This document shows positions 8,387 to 19,461 of a stretch of 64,000 bases of DNA, piece after piece. Numbering within the stretch: the first letter of the stretch is position 1; every line of letters starts with the position of its first letter. The notes below the pieces were generated by a model. The model searched no databases. It saw only the letters and a program-made list of their open reading frames with translations, and was not told where the DNA came from. The DNA comes from Opitutaceae bacterium. GTDB taxonomy: Bacteria > Verrucomicrobiota > Verrucomicrobiia > Opitutales > Opitutaceae. The stretch lies in the NCBI GenBank assembly GCA_016715765.1, contig JADJZJ010000003.1, positions 1 through 64,000 of the forward strand, read 5' to 3'. The position numbers were made by a program, and so were the translations under genes.

Positions 8387-8749
8387 ATGTCGCAACCGCC
8401 CGTCATAGATCCCCAGGCCATTGAAAACCTGCGCAGTCTGAATCCCGGCGACAACGATGAGTTCCTGCGCGAACTGACGCTGATTTTCCTCGAGGACACC
8501 CCCCAGCGCATCGCCGATCTGGAGCAGAGCCTGGCCGCGGGCGACACCGCCACCTTCACCCGGGCCGCCCACAGCATCAAGGGCAGCGCGGCCAACATGG
8601 GCGCCATGCTCCTGCGCAGCGCGGCGGAGAAACTCGAGCAGCACTCGCGCAAGGACGGGCTGACGGGCGTCAACGAGATGATCGAGTCCATCCGCCGGGA
8701 ATTCGCCCAGGCCAAGGTGAGCCTGGAACAGCTGATCAAGCGCCCCTGA
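8387..8749 (+). CDS. HPt domain phosphotransfer protein
   Basis: A 120-residue stand-alone histidine phosphotransfer domain, which relays a phosphoryl group between response-regulator receiver domains in hybrid two-component systems. The hallmark AAHSIKGSAANMGA gives His62 as the phospho-acceptor, flanked by amphipathic helices (EFLRELTLIFLEDTPQRIADLEQSL before, LRSAAEKLEQHSR after; each quoted in part). I chose the ATG at 8387 because translation upstream of it enters the G/C tract region. It is not next to a kinase or regulator gene, so its partners are unknown. It diverges from metK. Confidence 0.9.
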   Translation: MSQPPVIDPQAIENLRSLNPGDNDEFLRELTLIFLEDTPQRIADLEQSLAAGDTATFTRAAHSIKGSAANMGAMLLRSAAEKLEQHSRKDGLTGVNEMIESIRREFAQAKVSLEQLIKRP

Positions 8750-8863
8750 GCCGTAACGATGCGGCGAGGCCCCCTCGGGCACAGCTGGCGGCCTGCGCAA
8801 GCACCTGGGGCCGAGGCAATTCAGCGCCGACTGCATCCGCACGGCTGAGAGTCGCCGCCCTCG

Positions 8864-9805
8864 TCACTTGCCCAGAAAGTAACCGCGCTGCTTGTCCGAG
8901 ACCGGCAATCCGGCGCGTTCCATGACCTGCAGCAGGTCCTCCCAGATCATCCGCTTTTTACGATTGGTGGGCTCGCGCAGGATATAGCTGGGATGATAGG
9001 TGACCATCAGCGGTCGACCGGCGAACTCATGCCAGCGTCCGCGCACGTCGCCGAGCGCCTTGAAGGTATGAAACCCCAGCAGGCCCTCGGCCGCGGTTTT
9101 CCCCAGCGCCACCAGCAACACCGGATTCACCACCTCGATCTGGGCCCGCAAATAAGGAAGGCAGTAGCGCATCTCCGCCTCGGTCGGCGGGCGGTTGCCC
9201 ACCTGCCCCTGGGCGTTGCCACCCGGCATTTCCGGGCGCCAGTTCATGATGTTGCCGATGTAAACCTCTTCGCGTTTCAGGCCCATGCCCTGGATCATCT
9301 TGGTCAGCAGTTGTCCGGCGGGACCGACGAACGGCTCGCCCTGCACCTCTTCCTCCGCCCCGGGGGCTTCGCCGACAAACATGATGCGCGCTTCGATGCT
9401 CCCGACGCCAAAGACCACCTGCTTGCCCGGACGGACATGCGATTGGCAGACCGGATCGCCCAACACCATCGTCCGCAAAGCCGCCCAACGCGCGGCCTTG
9501 TCTCCCTCCGGCAGCACCACCGCGGGTGCCGGTGGCAGGGGCGGTTCCTTCACTGTCGGAGCGGCTGGCTTGGGTGCGGGTGTCGGTGCCGGAGTGAAAG
9601 CGCTGGCCGACCGTTCGCGGGGAACCGGCGCCGGCTCGGCGGCAGGTGGGACGGCCGCCTTCGGCGCGGCCGGCAAGGCCGTGCGCCGCGCGGCGATCTG
9701 CGCCCTGAGATTGCGCAATCCCTCCTCGGTGACCGGCACGGCGCGCACCCCGGCGGCCTTGAGCCGCTGCAATTCCTCGGTGATGGCGGTCAGGGATGCG
9801 CGCAT
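8864..9805 (-). CDS. Uracil-DNA glycosylase family protein (family 4/5-like) lacking most Fe-S cysteines
   Basis: Removes uracil (or a related damaged base) from DNA, starting base excision repair. The 313-residue protein has a Pro/Ala-rich N-terminal extension (about residues 43-100) and then the family core: FVGEAPGAEEEVQGEPFVG, GQLLTKMI, and the C-terminal TYHPSYILR. Family 4 enzymes normally use four cysteines for a 4Fe-4S cluster, but the whole protein holds only two: DPVCQSH and RYCLPYL. The position that usually reads CRPP is NWRPEM here. So it either lacks the cluster or binds it differently. The downstream gene order is ribE upstream (8 bp gap) on the same strand, which suggests cotranscription. 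Confidence 0.87.
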   Translation of the reverse strand: MRASLTAITEELQRLKAAGVRAVPVTEEGLRNLRAQIAARRTALPAAPKAAVPPAAEPAPVPRERSASAFTPAPTPAPKPAAPTVKEPPLPPAPAVVLPEGDKAARWAALRTMVLGDPVCQSHVRPGKQVVFGVGSIEARIMFVGEAPGAEEEVQGEPFVGPAGQLLTKMIQGMGLKREEVYIGNIMNWRPEMPGGNAQGQVGNRPPTEAEMRYCLPYLRAQIEVVNPVLLVALGKTAAEGLLGFHTFKALGDVRGRWHEFAGRPLMVTYHPSYILREPTNRKKRMIWEDLLQVMERAGLPVSDKQRGYFLGK

Positions 9806-9813
9806 GGGAGCAA

Positions 9814-10410
9814 TCAGCCGCGCAGGCCCACCGTCAGTTTTTCCACATACTTGCCCAGCAGGTCATACTCGAGGTTCACCCGCTGACCGACCTTCTTCTC
9901 ACCCAGATTGGTCACATTCAGGGTATGGGGAATCAGCCACACGGCGAGACTGTCGCCTTCCACTTCGGCCACGGTCAGGGACACCCCGTCGATGGCGATG
10001 CTGCCCTTGTGCACAATGTAGCGGCCGCCGCCGGCCGGTGTCCTGACGCGCAGGTAATGGTCCTGTCCGCGGGCCTCGAAAATCTCGATCGTCCCGCAGC
10101 CGTCAATGTGGCCGGAGACAAAATGCCCGCCGACCTTGCCGTCGAAACGCAGGCTGCGCTCAAGGTTGACGCCGGAACCCGGCTGCAGGTCCCCGAGGTT
10201 CGTCAGCCGGCGGGTCTCCTCGAGGAGATCGAAGCCCAGCGTGTCCGGTTCGATGACGGCCACCGTGAGGCAGCAGCCGTTGACCGCGAGGCTGTCGCCG
10301 ATCGCGAGGTCCTTGCGCACCAGGCTGGCGGCGATCTGCAGACGCCACGCCTTTTGTCCGGCGGTAAACGCCACCACGGTGCCCTTTTCTTCAACAATGC
10401 CTGTGAACAT
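9814..10410 (-). CDS. ribE: Riboflavin synthase, alpha chain
   Basis: Dismutates two molecules of 6,7-dimethyl-8-ribityllumazine into riboflavin. The 198-residue protein has the expected tandem lumazine-binding repeats: MFTGIVEEKGTV at the N-terminus, SLAVNGCCLTV in repeat one, GKVGGHFVSGHIDG at the junction, and SIAIDGVSLTV plus PHTLNVTNLG in repeat two. Length is normal. It lies between the PDZ protein gene (15 bp upstream) and the uracil-DNA glycosylase gene on the same strand, so it may be part of a three-gene transcript with no obvious functional theme. Confidence 0.96.
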   Translation of the reverse strand: MFTGIVEEKGTVVAFTAGQKAWRLQIAASLVRKDLAIGDSLAVNGCCLTVAVIEPDTLGFDLLEETRRLTNLGDLQPGSGVNLERSLRFDGKVGGHFVSGHIDGCGTIEIFEARGQDHYLRVRTPAGGGRYIVHKGSIAIDGVSLTVAEVEGDSLAVWLIPHTLNVTNLGEKKVGQRVNLEYDLLGKYVEKLTVGLRG

Positions 10411-10425
10411 GGGATTTTCGGTTGA

Positions 10426-11829
10426 TTATTTGAGTTTCACGCGCAGGACCGCCGTCTCGCCGCCCCGATCCACCAGCAGCACAAATTCGCTGCGGGCGCG
10501 ATCCGCCTCGATCGCCTCCAGCCGGGCGACCGCCGCGGCGAAGTCGGGGACGGCGACACCGTCGATTTCCCTGATCCAATCATCGATGCGGAGACCGGCG
10601 GCGACGATCGGGGCATTGGCCTTCAAGAAATGGGCGATGACGCCGCGGTGATCAGCCAGCCTGACGCGGCGGACCGCCCCGTCGGCATAAGTGAAGGCCC
10701 GCACGGTGAGGCCGATGTAATCGAAATACCGGCGCGCCGCCTCGCGGGGCAGCGTGGGGGCATCCTCGAGCGTCGCGACAATCTCCAGCCGCTGGTCGCC
10801 TCGCAACACCCCGAGTTTGACCCGGTCGCCGGGTTTGCGTCCGTCAATCTCGCGATCCAGGTACGCCGCCACCACCCGGTCCGGTTTGTATAAAGGCAGG
10901 GCCCGGCCGTCGAAGGTGAGAATGATGTCGCGCTCGCGGAGACCCGCCTTGTCCGCCGGGCTGCCCTCCAGCACTTCGCCGACCACCAGTCCCGCCTGCG
11001 ACTCCAGTTTCATGAAGCTGGCCACCTCGGGATCGAGCGGTTGCAGGTCGTTCGCGCCGAGCCAGGCCAGCGGCCGCCCGGCAGTGTTTTGCGGGATCCG
11101 CCCCAAATGCGGCAGGATCTCGTCCGCCAGTGTTACGGCGCTGGACTCGTCGGGATTGACCATCACCACCGGCAGGCCGCCGCGGTCGCGGGAGGAATAT
11201 TGCAGGAACGTCTGGCCGAAGCCGCCGACGGTGAGTCCGACAAATTCGCCGGCGAGATTGAAGACCGGCATCCCCTGCCCCGCCACATCCTGCGCCAGCA
11301 CCGCGGTGCGCTGCGGCAATTGCTGGATGATGGCCACGCGGCTGCTCAGGAAAAAGGGCGCAAAGTCCTCGTCCTTCTTGCGCAGGCCGATGCCCCAAAG
11401 CTCCTCGGCGACGGCCGGTGAGGCTTTGCCCGCCCTGGCGTAGCGGCTGACAGGCACGAGCAGCGGCCGGGCCTTTTCCTCCACGCGGATGAAATGCCAG
11501 CCCGTGTATTCATCGGGCCCGAGATAGGTGGCGGCAAAGTACTTCGTCACCGGCGAGCCGGGCAGATAGACCCGGAAATCCTTCAGCTGGCCGGCGGTCA
11601 CGCGCGGGTTCACCGCGGCCGCCGGAAAAATGATCGTGCCGGCCTCGTCCGCGACCACCCCGAAAACCTCGGTCGCGCGCCGGTCCAGTTCGGTCTCGGT
11701 GAAAAATTCCACGGCCACGACGCACTTCACGCGTTCGGCCCAGAGCGCCTGCGGACCGGAGGCCTGCGCGGCCAGGGGACCGGCCAGGATCACCGGCAGG
11801 AGCAATGAAAGGAGGCGGAGACGCATCAT
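10426..11829 (-). CDS. Secreted protein with degenerate trypsin-like domain and two PDZ domains
   Basis: A 467-residue exported protein; residues 1-23 form a signal peptide (LLSLLLPVILAGPLAAQA). The first half resembles the HtrA/DegP protease fold, but where an active enzyme has GNSGGP the sequence is AGQGMPVFNLAGEFVGL, so the catalytic serine is missing. Two PDZ-like domains follow: VVGEVLEGSPADKAGLRERD with IILTFDGRAL, and ANAPIVAAGLRIDDWIREID. It is probably a non-catalytic periplasmic scaffold or substrate-binding protein, though this is inference. It diverges from leuS and lies upstream of ribE. Confidence 0.83.
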   Translation of the reverse strand: MMRLRLLSLLLPVILAGPLAAQASGPQALWAERVKCVVAVEFFTETELDRRATEVFGVVADEAGTIIFPAAAVNPRVTAGQLKDFRVYLPGSPVTKYFAATYLGPDEYTGWHFIRVEEKARPLLVPVSRYARAGKASPAVAEELWGIGLRKKDEDFAPFFLSSRVAIIQQLPQRTAVLAQDVAGQGMPVFNLAGEFVGLTVGGFGQTFLQYSSRDRGGLPVVMVNPDESSAVTLADEILPHLGRIPQNTAGRPLAWLGANDLQPLDPEVASFMKLESQAGLVVGEVLEGSPADKAGLRERDIILTFDGRALPLYKPDRVVAAYLDREIDGRKPGDRVKLGVLRGDQRLEIVATLEDAPTLPREAARRYFDYIGLTVRAFTYADGAVRRVRLADHRGVIAHFLKANAPIVAAGLRIDDWIREIDGVAVPDFAAAVARLEAIEADRARSEFVLLVDRGGETAVLRVKLK

Positions 11830-11983
11830 GGTTTCAAGACGTAGAGGGATACGCGGTGATTGCGACTGGTTTCAACCAAAGTCGGCGCGGGTTCCTTCGC
11901 ATGCTCGGTGTGATCCGTCCCGGCGCTCCGCTCAGCATGATTGACCGCAGGTATGAAAGCCTCAAAGTTGACCGATTCAAACG

Positions 11984-14336
<2,353 letters not shown>

Positions 14337-14416
14337 GACAAACTATCCGCTTGCCCGATTAGGGTTAAACCCCTACTTCTTTCCGCACGACCGCTAATTC
14401 CGAAATCCATTCAATC

Positions 14417-15292
14417 ATGCACTATAGCAAGCCACTGTCATTGGTATCGCGAGTGGCCATATGCGCCATCCTCGTCTCTCTGTTGGGGGTGGGCAACCTT
14501 GACGCCCAGGGCCGCCGCAAAAATCCGACCAGCAAGCTGTATGTGGCCGATGTGAAGGGCACCTCCCAAATCGACACGGGTGAGACCATTGATGACCTCA
14601 CCAAGCGTTCCGTCTATACGGCGCAGGGCACGATCCTCGAGACCAAGGAGGAGAGCACGAACGCCATCGTCCTGTCGAACGGCACCGGATTGTATTTTGA
14701 TCCCTCCACGCGGATGGAAGTGAAAAAATTCGTCCAGGAGCCCTTCACGCCCAACCGCAATGACATGGAGGTGGAGCCTTCGATGTCCTCGACGGTGACC
14801 TACCTTTCCCGTGGACTGGTCGGCCTCTGCACCAGCAAGCTCGCCGCGGGGTCCACCATGAATTTCAACACGCCCCACGCCTCCATCCGCATCAAGGGCC
14901 GCAAGGCCGTGATCGAGGTCAGCAATGAGGGCACCAAGGTGTCGCTCATCGAGGGCGACATCACCGTCCGCGGCGGCACCCTGGACGCCGGCGGCCAGAC
15001 CCTGGCCCAGGGCCAGCAGGCCCTGATCAAGCCCGACGGCACCATCGAGATCCGGGATATTCCGGCCAATGAGTTGATTTCCATCGGCGACAAGGCTTCG
15101 ATGGCCTGCATGGCGCGCAAAACCGTGTATTTCGACGTCAAGGGAAACTCCGAGGCGGCGGGCGAGGAAAACTCCACGGCCTTTGACGAGGCCGCCGGCG
15201 CCGGGGACGAAATAGTTGCCATTGAGGTCACTCCCACGGACATTTCACCCGAGGTCACAGTCAGCGCGGCATCCATCCCGCGCTCCAACTAG
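14417..15292 (+). CDS. Secreted FecR-like protein, first gene of exopolysaccharide operon
   Basis: A 291-residue exported protein with a signal peptide ending near residue 30 (LLGVGNLDA). The body resembles FecR-domain proteins: TAQGTILETKEESTNAIVL, GTGLYFDPSTRMEV, and a jelly-roll-like part with TPHASIRIKGRKAVIEVS and KVSLIEGDITVRGG. Such proteins often bind or regulate surface polysaccharide. The C-terminal 60 residues are acidic and low in complexity. It is followed at 21 bases by an outer-membrane barrel gene, then Wza-like and Wzc-like genes, so a structural or regulatory role in that secretion system is likely. The ORF starts 80 bases after leuS; no clear terminator separates them. Confidence 0.8.
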   Translation: MHYSKPLSLVSRVAICAILVSLLGVGNLDAQGRRKNPTSKLYVADVKGTSQIDTGETIDDLTKRSVYTAQGTILETKEESTNAIVLSNGTGLYFDPSTRMEVKKFVQEPFTPNRNDMEVEPSMSSTVTYLSRGLVGLCTSKLAAGSTMNFNTPHASIRIKGRKAVIEVSNEGTKVSLIEGDITVRGGTLDAGGQTLAQGQQALIKPDGTIEIRDIPANELISIGDKASMACMARKTVYFDVKGNSEAAGEENSTAFDEAAGAGDEIVAIEVTPTDISPEVTVSAASIPRSN

Positions 15293-15313
15293 GCCCCAAG
15301 CAACTTCGCCCGG

Positions 15314-16450
15314 ATGGCAACCTCCTCCCTGTTCCGCCTCAGTCTGGCTGCCGGTCTTTCATCCCTGCTGATCTGTCTCCCGGCCCATGGGTTGGTGAGC
15401 CTGAACGACGGCCGCAATCAGCTCTACGTGGCCGCGACCGTCGATTTCGGCTGGGACTCCAACGTCTTTGCCAATCAGCTCAGCGGCGGGGACTACCTGA
15501 CCACTGCCGGGGTGAGCGTGGAATTGAAGCGCCGGGCGGGCCTCATTTCCGTCGATGGCAGCATCGGCCTCGACGCCATCCGCTTCAGCGACAACACCGA
15601 CCAGAACGCCGTGAACCCCCGGTTCTCCACGGAGTTTTCCAAGCAGAGCGGCCGCACCACCGGTGCGCTCAAGCTCGGGGCGGCCCGGCAGAGCCGGGCG
15701 GACAGTGCCGACAATCTGCGCAGCGAATCCTGGCTCTACGACGCCAGCGTGCATTTCAAGTACCCCGTGATCGAGCGCTACTCCCTTTCCGGTCTCCTCG
15801 GCTACAACCAGCTGGACTACCTGAACAACGCCGCCCTGGTGGATCTGGACACCTACACCGCCAGCATGGATCTGTTCTATGTCTACACCAGCGAGCGCGA
15901 CCTCCTCGCCGGGTACCGCTACCGCCACGGCGAAACCTCCGCTTCCACCTCGTTCGACGACCACGCCTTCACGGTCGGCATTTCCGGCAAGATCCTCCCG
16001 AAATTGACCGGCATCCTCCGGGTCGGCTACCAGATCCGCCAGCCCAGCGGCACGACCGAGGGCGACTACCGGGGTCTCACCGCCACGGTCGCCACCACTT
16101 GGAACATGTCCCGGCGCAGCAGCCTCACGGCCCAGGTGGCCAAGGATTTCAGCACCTCCGCCACCAACCTGAACATCGACACCCTGGCCTTCAACCTCGA
16201 CGGGCAGTATTCCCTGAACTCCAGGATCGCGCTCTTCGCCGGCACGGGCTACGGCATCAACAAATTCCTCGGCGTGCCCGGGGCCAACCGGCGCGACACC
16301 TTCTTCCTCTGGAACGCCGGGGTCACCTACACCCTGAATGAACACTTCAAGGCCGGATTGACCTACGGCTACTTTCACAATTGGTCTACGTTGGATTATG
16401 CGGATTTCGAACGCAACAGCCTCAACCTGAACCTGTCCTCCCGCTTCTGA
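15314..16450 (+). CDS. Outer-membrane beta-barrel protein of exopolysaccharide operon
   Basis: A 378-residue exported protein: signal peptide to about residue 26 (LICLPAHG), then alternating polar and hydrophobic strands (ELKRRAGLISVDGSIGLDAI, SRRSSLTAQVAKDF, HFKAGLTYGYFHNW) and a terminal aromatic residue (LNLSSRF), the usual outer-membrane barrel signal. The pattern resembles EpsL/BBP2-type barrels in exopolysaccharide loci. It should sit in the outer membrane and may form the pore or anchor for the exported polymer. The gene overlaps nothing and is 2 bases before the Wza-like start, so translation is probably coupled. Confidence 0.85.
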   Translation: MATSSLFRLSLAAGLSSLLICLPAHGLVSLNDGRNQLYVAATVDFGWDSNVFANQLSGGDYLTTAGVSVELKRRAGLISVDGSIGLDAIRFSDNTDQNAVNPRFSTEFSKQSGRTTGALKLGAARQSRADSADNLRSESWLYDASVHFKYPVIERYSLSGLLGYNQLDYLNNAALVDLDTYTASMDLFYVYTSERDLLAGYRYRHGETSASTSFDDHAFTVGISGKILPKLTGILRVGYQIRQPSGTTEGDYRGLTATVATTWNMSRRSSLTAQVAKDFSTSATNLNIDTLAFNLDGQYSLNSRIALFAGTGYGINKFLGVPGANRRDTFFLWNAGVTYTLNEHFKAGLTYGYFHNWSTLDYADFERNSLNLNLSSRF

Positions 16451-16452
16451 CC

Positions 16453-17112
16453 ATGCACCGCCCCCGCCAGTTTTCCCGCCGGTCCGGCAGCTTCTCCCTG
16501 GCCGCCCTGTTGGTGATGTGGTTCGCGCTGGGCCTCGGCGGCTTGCAGGCGCAACAGGCCAATCAGGGCGCCCCGGACCAGCGCAGGGCCCTGGTCTACC
16601 GCCTCGCGACGAATGACAGCATCCGCGTCGGCGTTTTCCAGGAGCCGGATCTCGATATCATCGGCCGCGTCGACATGAAGGGCACCATCAACCTGCCCCT
16701 GCTTGGCCCGATCAAGGTGGTCGGCCTCACCATCGCCGAAGCGCAGCTGGCGGTGGAGACGGCCTATCGCGAGGGCCGGTTCCTGCGCAACCCGCAGGTC
16801 ACCATCACGGTCGAGGTCTACTCGCCGCGGGAAGTTTCCATCCAGGGCCAGATCAAGAGCCCCGGACGGTACGTGCTCCCGATCGAGCAGACAATGACCG
16901 TGCTCGAGCTCGTCACGAAGGCCAACGGCTTCACCGACACGGCCAAGGGCACGGCCGTCAGCGTCACCCGCATCAATCCCGACGGCACCAAGCAGGTCTT
17001 CACCGTGGACGTCGAGAGCCTGATCAAGGGCAAGGACCGTGCCAGGGCCGACGACAATTCACTCCTCCTCCTGCCCGGCGACATTGTGTACGTACCGGAG
17101 CGTCTCATCTGA
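16453..17112 (+). CDS. Polysaccharide export protein (Wza-like, SLBB domain)
   Basis: A 219-residue periplasmic/outer-membrane export protein. The ATG at 16453 starts a signal peptide (SLAALLVMWFALGLGGLQAQ); the frame is open further upstream but those residues overlap the previous gene. The export domain reads YRLATNDSIRVGVFQEPDLD and GRVDMKGTINLPLLGPIKV; the SLBB domain reads VSIQGQIKSPGRYVLPIEQT and TVLELVTKANGFTDTAKG. It ends in DIVYVPERLI. No lipobox cysteine is visible, unlike the exporter at 4260-4949. Works with the Wzc-like kinase encoded next to it. Confidence 0.93.
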   Translation: MHRPRQFSRRSGSFSLAALLVMWFALGLGGLQAQQANQGAPDQRRALVYRLATNDSIRVGVFQEPDLDIIGRVDMKGTINLPLLGPIKVVGLTIAEAQLAVETAYREGRFLRNPQVTITVEVYSPREVSIQGQIKSPGRYVLPIEQTMTVLELVTKANGFTDTAKGTAVSVTRINPDGTKQVFTVDVESLIKGKDRARADDNSLLLLPGDIVYVPERLI

Positions 17113-17131
17113 CCCGCGCCCACCCACCACA

Positions 17132-19294
17132 ATGTCAGACCAATCCGGCAAACCGCCCGCCATCCCTTCCTCCCTGGAGAAGGACGAGCAACTCTCCGAG
17201 CGTCGCACGCTGCGGGACTATTACATCATCCTGCGGGAGCGCCTGTGGATCGCGCTGCCACTGGCCGTCCTCGTCGCCCTCACGGTCGGCTACTGGCAGG
17301 CGCGCGAGACGAAGATGTACGCCAGCACGGCCACGATGCAGTTCGAGAAACCCGAGACCATCGTCACCACCCAGGGCGTGGTCGATGCCTCGATCCGTTC
17401 CGAAATCGACCTCAACACCTACCTGCAGATCCTGAACAGCAACCAGCTGCGCAGCCGGATCGTGGACTCCTTCACCCCGGAGGAAATCGCCGTCCTCCAG
17501 CGGCCCTACTTCAAGAACGCCCAGCCGGGCACGCCCCCGCCCTCCCCGGCCGGCGCCCTGGGTTCCGTCAACATCGAGTCGGTCCGGAACAGCCTGATGA
17601 TCATTGTGACCGCCCGGCATCAGGACCCCGAGGCGGCGGCCCTCGTGGCGCAGCGCTACGTCGACCAGTTTCTCCGCTACCTGCTCGACAACCTGAGCGG
17701 CAAGAATGAGGTCGCCGTCGATTACCTCCGCGAGCGCGCCGAGCAGCTCCGCAAGGAATCCGAGCAGAAGTCCCAAAAGCTGCAGGACTACATGCAGAAG
17801 CACAATCTGGTCTCGCTCGACAGCAGCATGAGCCTGATCGACGACCGCCTGCGCAGCGTCAACTCGGCCCTCACCGCCGCCCGGCTCAAGCGGCTCGAAC
17901 TGGAAACGCTCAGCTCGCAGATTGACGCCTTCCGGCAATCCGACCGCAACCTCCTCGAGATCGCCGCCATCGCGGTCCATGGCACCGTGCCGGTGCTGAA
18001 GTCTCAGCTGGCCAATCTCAAGCAGGACCAGGCCCGCCTCGCCGAGCGGTACCTGGAGCGCCATCCCAAGATGATCGATGTCAGCAATGCCATCGCCGTC
18101 ACCGAGGAACAGCTTGACCGGGCCATCGACCTCGCCATCGCCGACATTGCCAGCGGCCTCAATGATGCCCGCGAGAACGAGATCAAGATGCAGGACGAAT
18201 ACGCCCGCAACGAACAGGGCGCCCTCAAGCTGCGCGAACTGCGCGTGGATTACGACAGCCTGAAGAGCGACGCCGACGTGGCCAAAACCAACTACACGCA
18301 GATCCTCGGCCGCCTCAACGAAACCAACACCACGAAGTACCTGGAGAAAATCCCCGTGCGGCCGCTCGACAAGGCCCAGGTCCCGGGCTCGCCCTACGCC
18401 CCGAACCTCCGGAAAATCATCCGCACCTGCATCGGCCTCGGCCTGCTCGTGTTTATCGGTGTCGCCATCGGCCTCAGTTTCATCGACGACCGCATCAAGA
18501 GCACCTGGGACGTGGAGTCATTCATCGGCGTCAACCTCCTGGGCATCATTCCGGACCTTTCGACCATGAAGGATTCCGAGAAATACTCGCTGATGCTTTC
18601 GGACACCCAGGCCCCGGGCGTGGAAGCCTTCCTCAGCGTCTACAGCTCGGTGAAGATCCACTCCAAGCTCGACTTTCCCAAGTCCATTCTGGTCACCAGC
18701 ACCATCCCCGGCGAGGGCAAGACCCTGATCTCCTGCAATCTCGCCGGCTGCTTTGCCAAGCACAGCCGCAAGACCCTGCTGATCGACTGCGATCTCCGCC
18801 GGCCGATGCTCCACCGCCATTTCCAGCAGCAGAACACCACCGGGCTCATGACGTGGTTCGAGGGCGGCGCCAAATTGGAAGGCGACCTGACGGTCGAGCC
18901 CACACTGGGCATCATCAAGATCGCCGACAATCTTTCCCTCCTCTGCTCCGGCGGCCGTTCCAAGAGTCCCACCGAGATCCTCGAAAACCCCGCCTTCGGC
19001 CACCTGCTCGAGCGGCTCAAGAAGCACTTTGACCTCATCGTGGTGGACTCGCCCCCGCTCGGAGCCGTCACCGACAGCCTGCTGATCGCGGAGCGGACCG
19101 ACGAGGTCATCTACGTGTGCCGCTTCAACCGCGCCTACCGGAAGCACATCAAACTTTACATCAAGGCCATGCGGAACGCGAAGAACGAGATCCTCGGCGT
19201 GGTGCTCAACGGCCTCTCGCCGCGGCGCATCGAGTACTATTCGAACTACCGCTACTACCGCAGCTACAAGAAATACTACGGCACGCAGTCCTGA
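17132..19294 (+). CDS. Polysaccharide chain-length/tyrosine autokinase (Wzc-like)
   Basis: A 720-residue inner-membrane protein that controls polymer length and export by tyrosine phosphorylation. The ATG at 17132 is preferred over the longer open frame, which overlaps the previous gene. Wzz domain with TM1 at about 39-56 (WIALPLAVLVALTVGYW), a long coiled-coil periplasmic part (about 200-400; many Lys-Glu-Gln heptads), TM2 near 433-450, then the BY-kinase domain: Walker A TIPGEGKT at 524-531, Walker A' LLIDCDLRRPML, Walker B LIVVDSPPLGAVTDSLL. The C-terminus is a tyrosine-rich tail (IEYYSNYRYYRSYKKYYG) that fits the autophosphorylation cluster. Last gene of the operon starting at 14417. Confidence 0.94.
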   Translation: MSDQSGKPPAIPSSLEKDEQLSERRTLRDYYIILRERLWIALPLAVLVALTVGYWQARETKMYASTATMQFEKPETIVTTQGVVDASIRSEIDLNTYLQILNSNQLRSRIVDSFTPEEIAVLQRPYFKNAQPGTPPPSPAGALGSVNIESVRNSLMIIVTARHQDPEAAALVAQRYVDQFLRYLLDNLSGKNEVAVDYLRERAEQLRKESEQKSQKLQDYMQKHNLVSLDSSMSLIDDRLRSVNSALTAARLKRLELETLSSQIDAFRQSDRNLLEIAAIAVHGTVPVLKSQLANLKQDQARLAERYLERHPKMIDVSNAIAVTEEQLDRAIDLAIADIASGLNDARENEIKMQDEYARNEQGALKLRELRVDYDSLKSDADVAKTNYTQILGRLNETNTTKYLEKIPVRPLDKAQVPGSPYAPNLRKIIRTCIGLGLLVFIGVAIGLSFIDDRIKSTWDVESFIGVNLLGIIPDLSTMKDSEKYSLMLSDTQAPGVEAFLSVYSSVKIHSKLDFPKSILVTSTIPGEGKTLISCNLAGCFAKHSRKTLLIDCDLRRPMLHRHFQQQNTTGLMTWFEGGAKLEGDLTVEPTLGIIKIADNLSLLCSGGRSKSPTEILENPAFGHLLERLKKHFDLIVVDSPPLGAVTDSLLIAERTDEVIYVCRFNRAYRKHIKLYIKAMRNAKNEILGVVLNGLSPRRIEYYSNYRYYRSYKKYYGTQS

Positions 19295-19352
19295 GTGGCA
19301 ATGATGCGGAAGCCGATGTTCCGGCTTCATCCAAACTGCTTGGATAATCAAC

Positions 19353-19411
19353 TGTAGGAGCGGCTTTATGCCGCGATTGAGCGCAAATTCGCGGCATAAA
19401 GCCGCTCCTAC
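19353..19411. repeat. BIME-like pair, family GTAGGAGCGGCTTTATGCC
   Basis: Two inverted copies of a palindrome (GTAGGAGCGGCTTTATGCCG and its complement) separated by 14 bases, between the end of the Wzc-like gene and a convergent gene. The same pair occurs at 29202-29261 and 38537-38596 with a different spacer each time. Foot GTAG plus palindrome fits RAYT-type REP sequences. Confidence 0.85.
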
Positions 19412-19461
19412 AGCCAGGTCAAGTTATCCGACCTCCCGGTGCCGCATCAGCTGGCCGCCCC

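Noticed and set aside
6842..8842. A 666-residue open frame including metK
   Set aside because: The first 270 residues are Pro/Gly-rich from the pure G/C tract; MetK ends upstream at its normal MANSF start.
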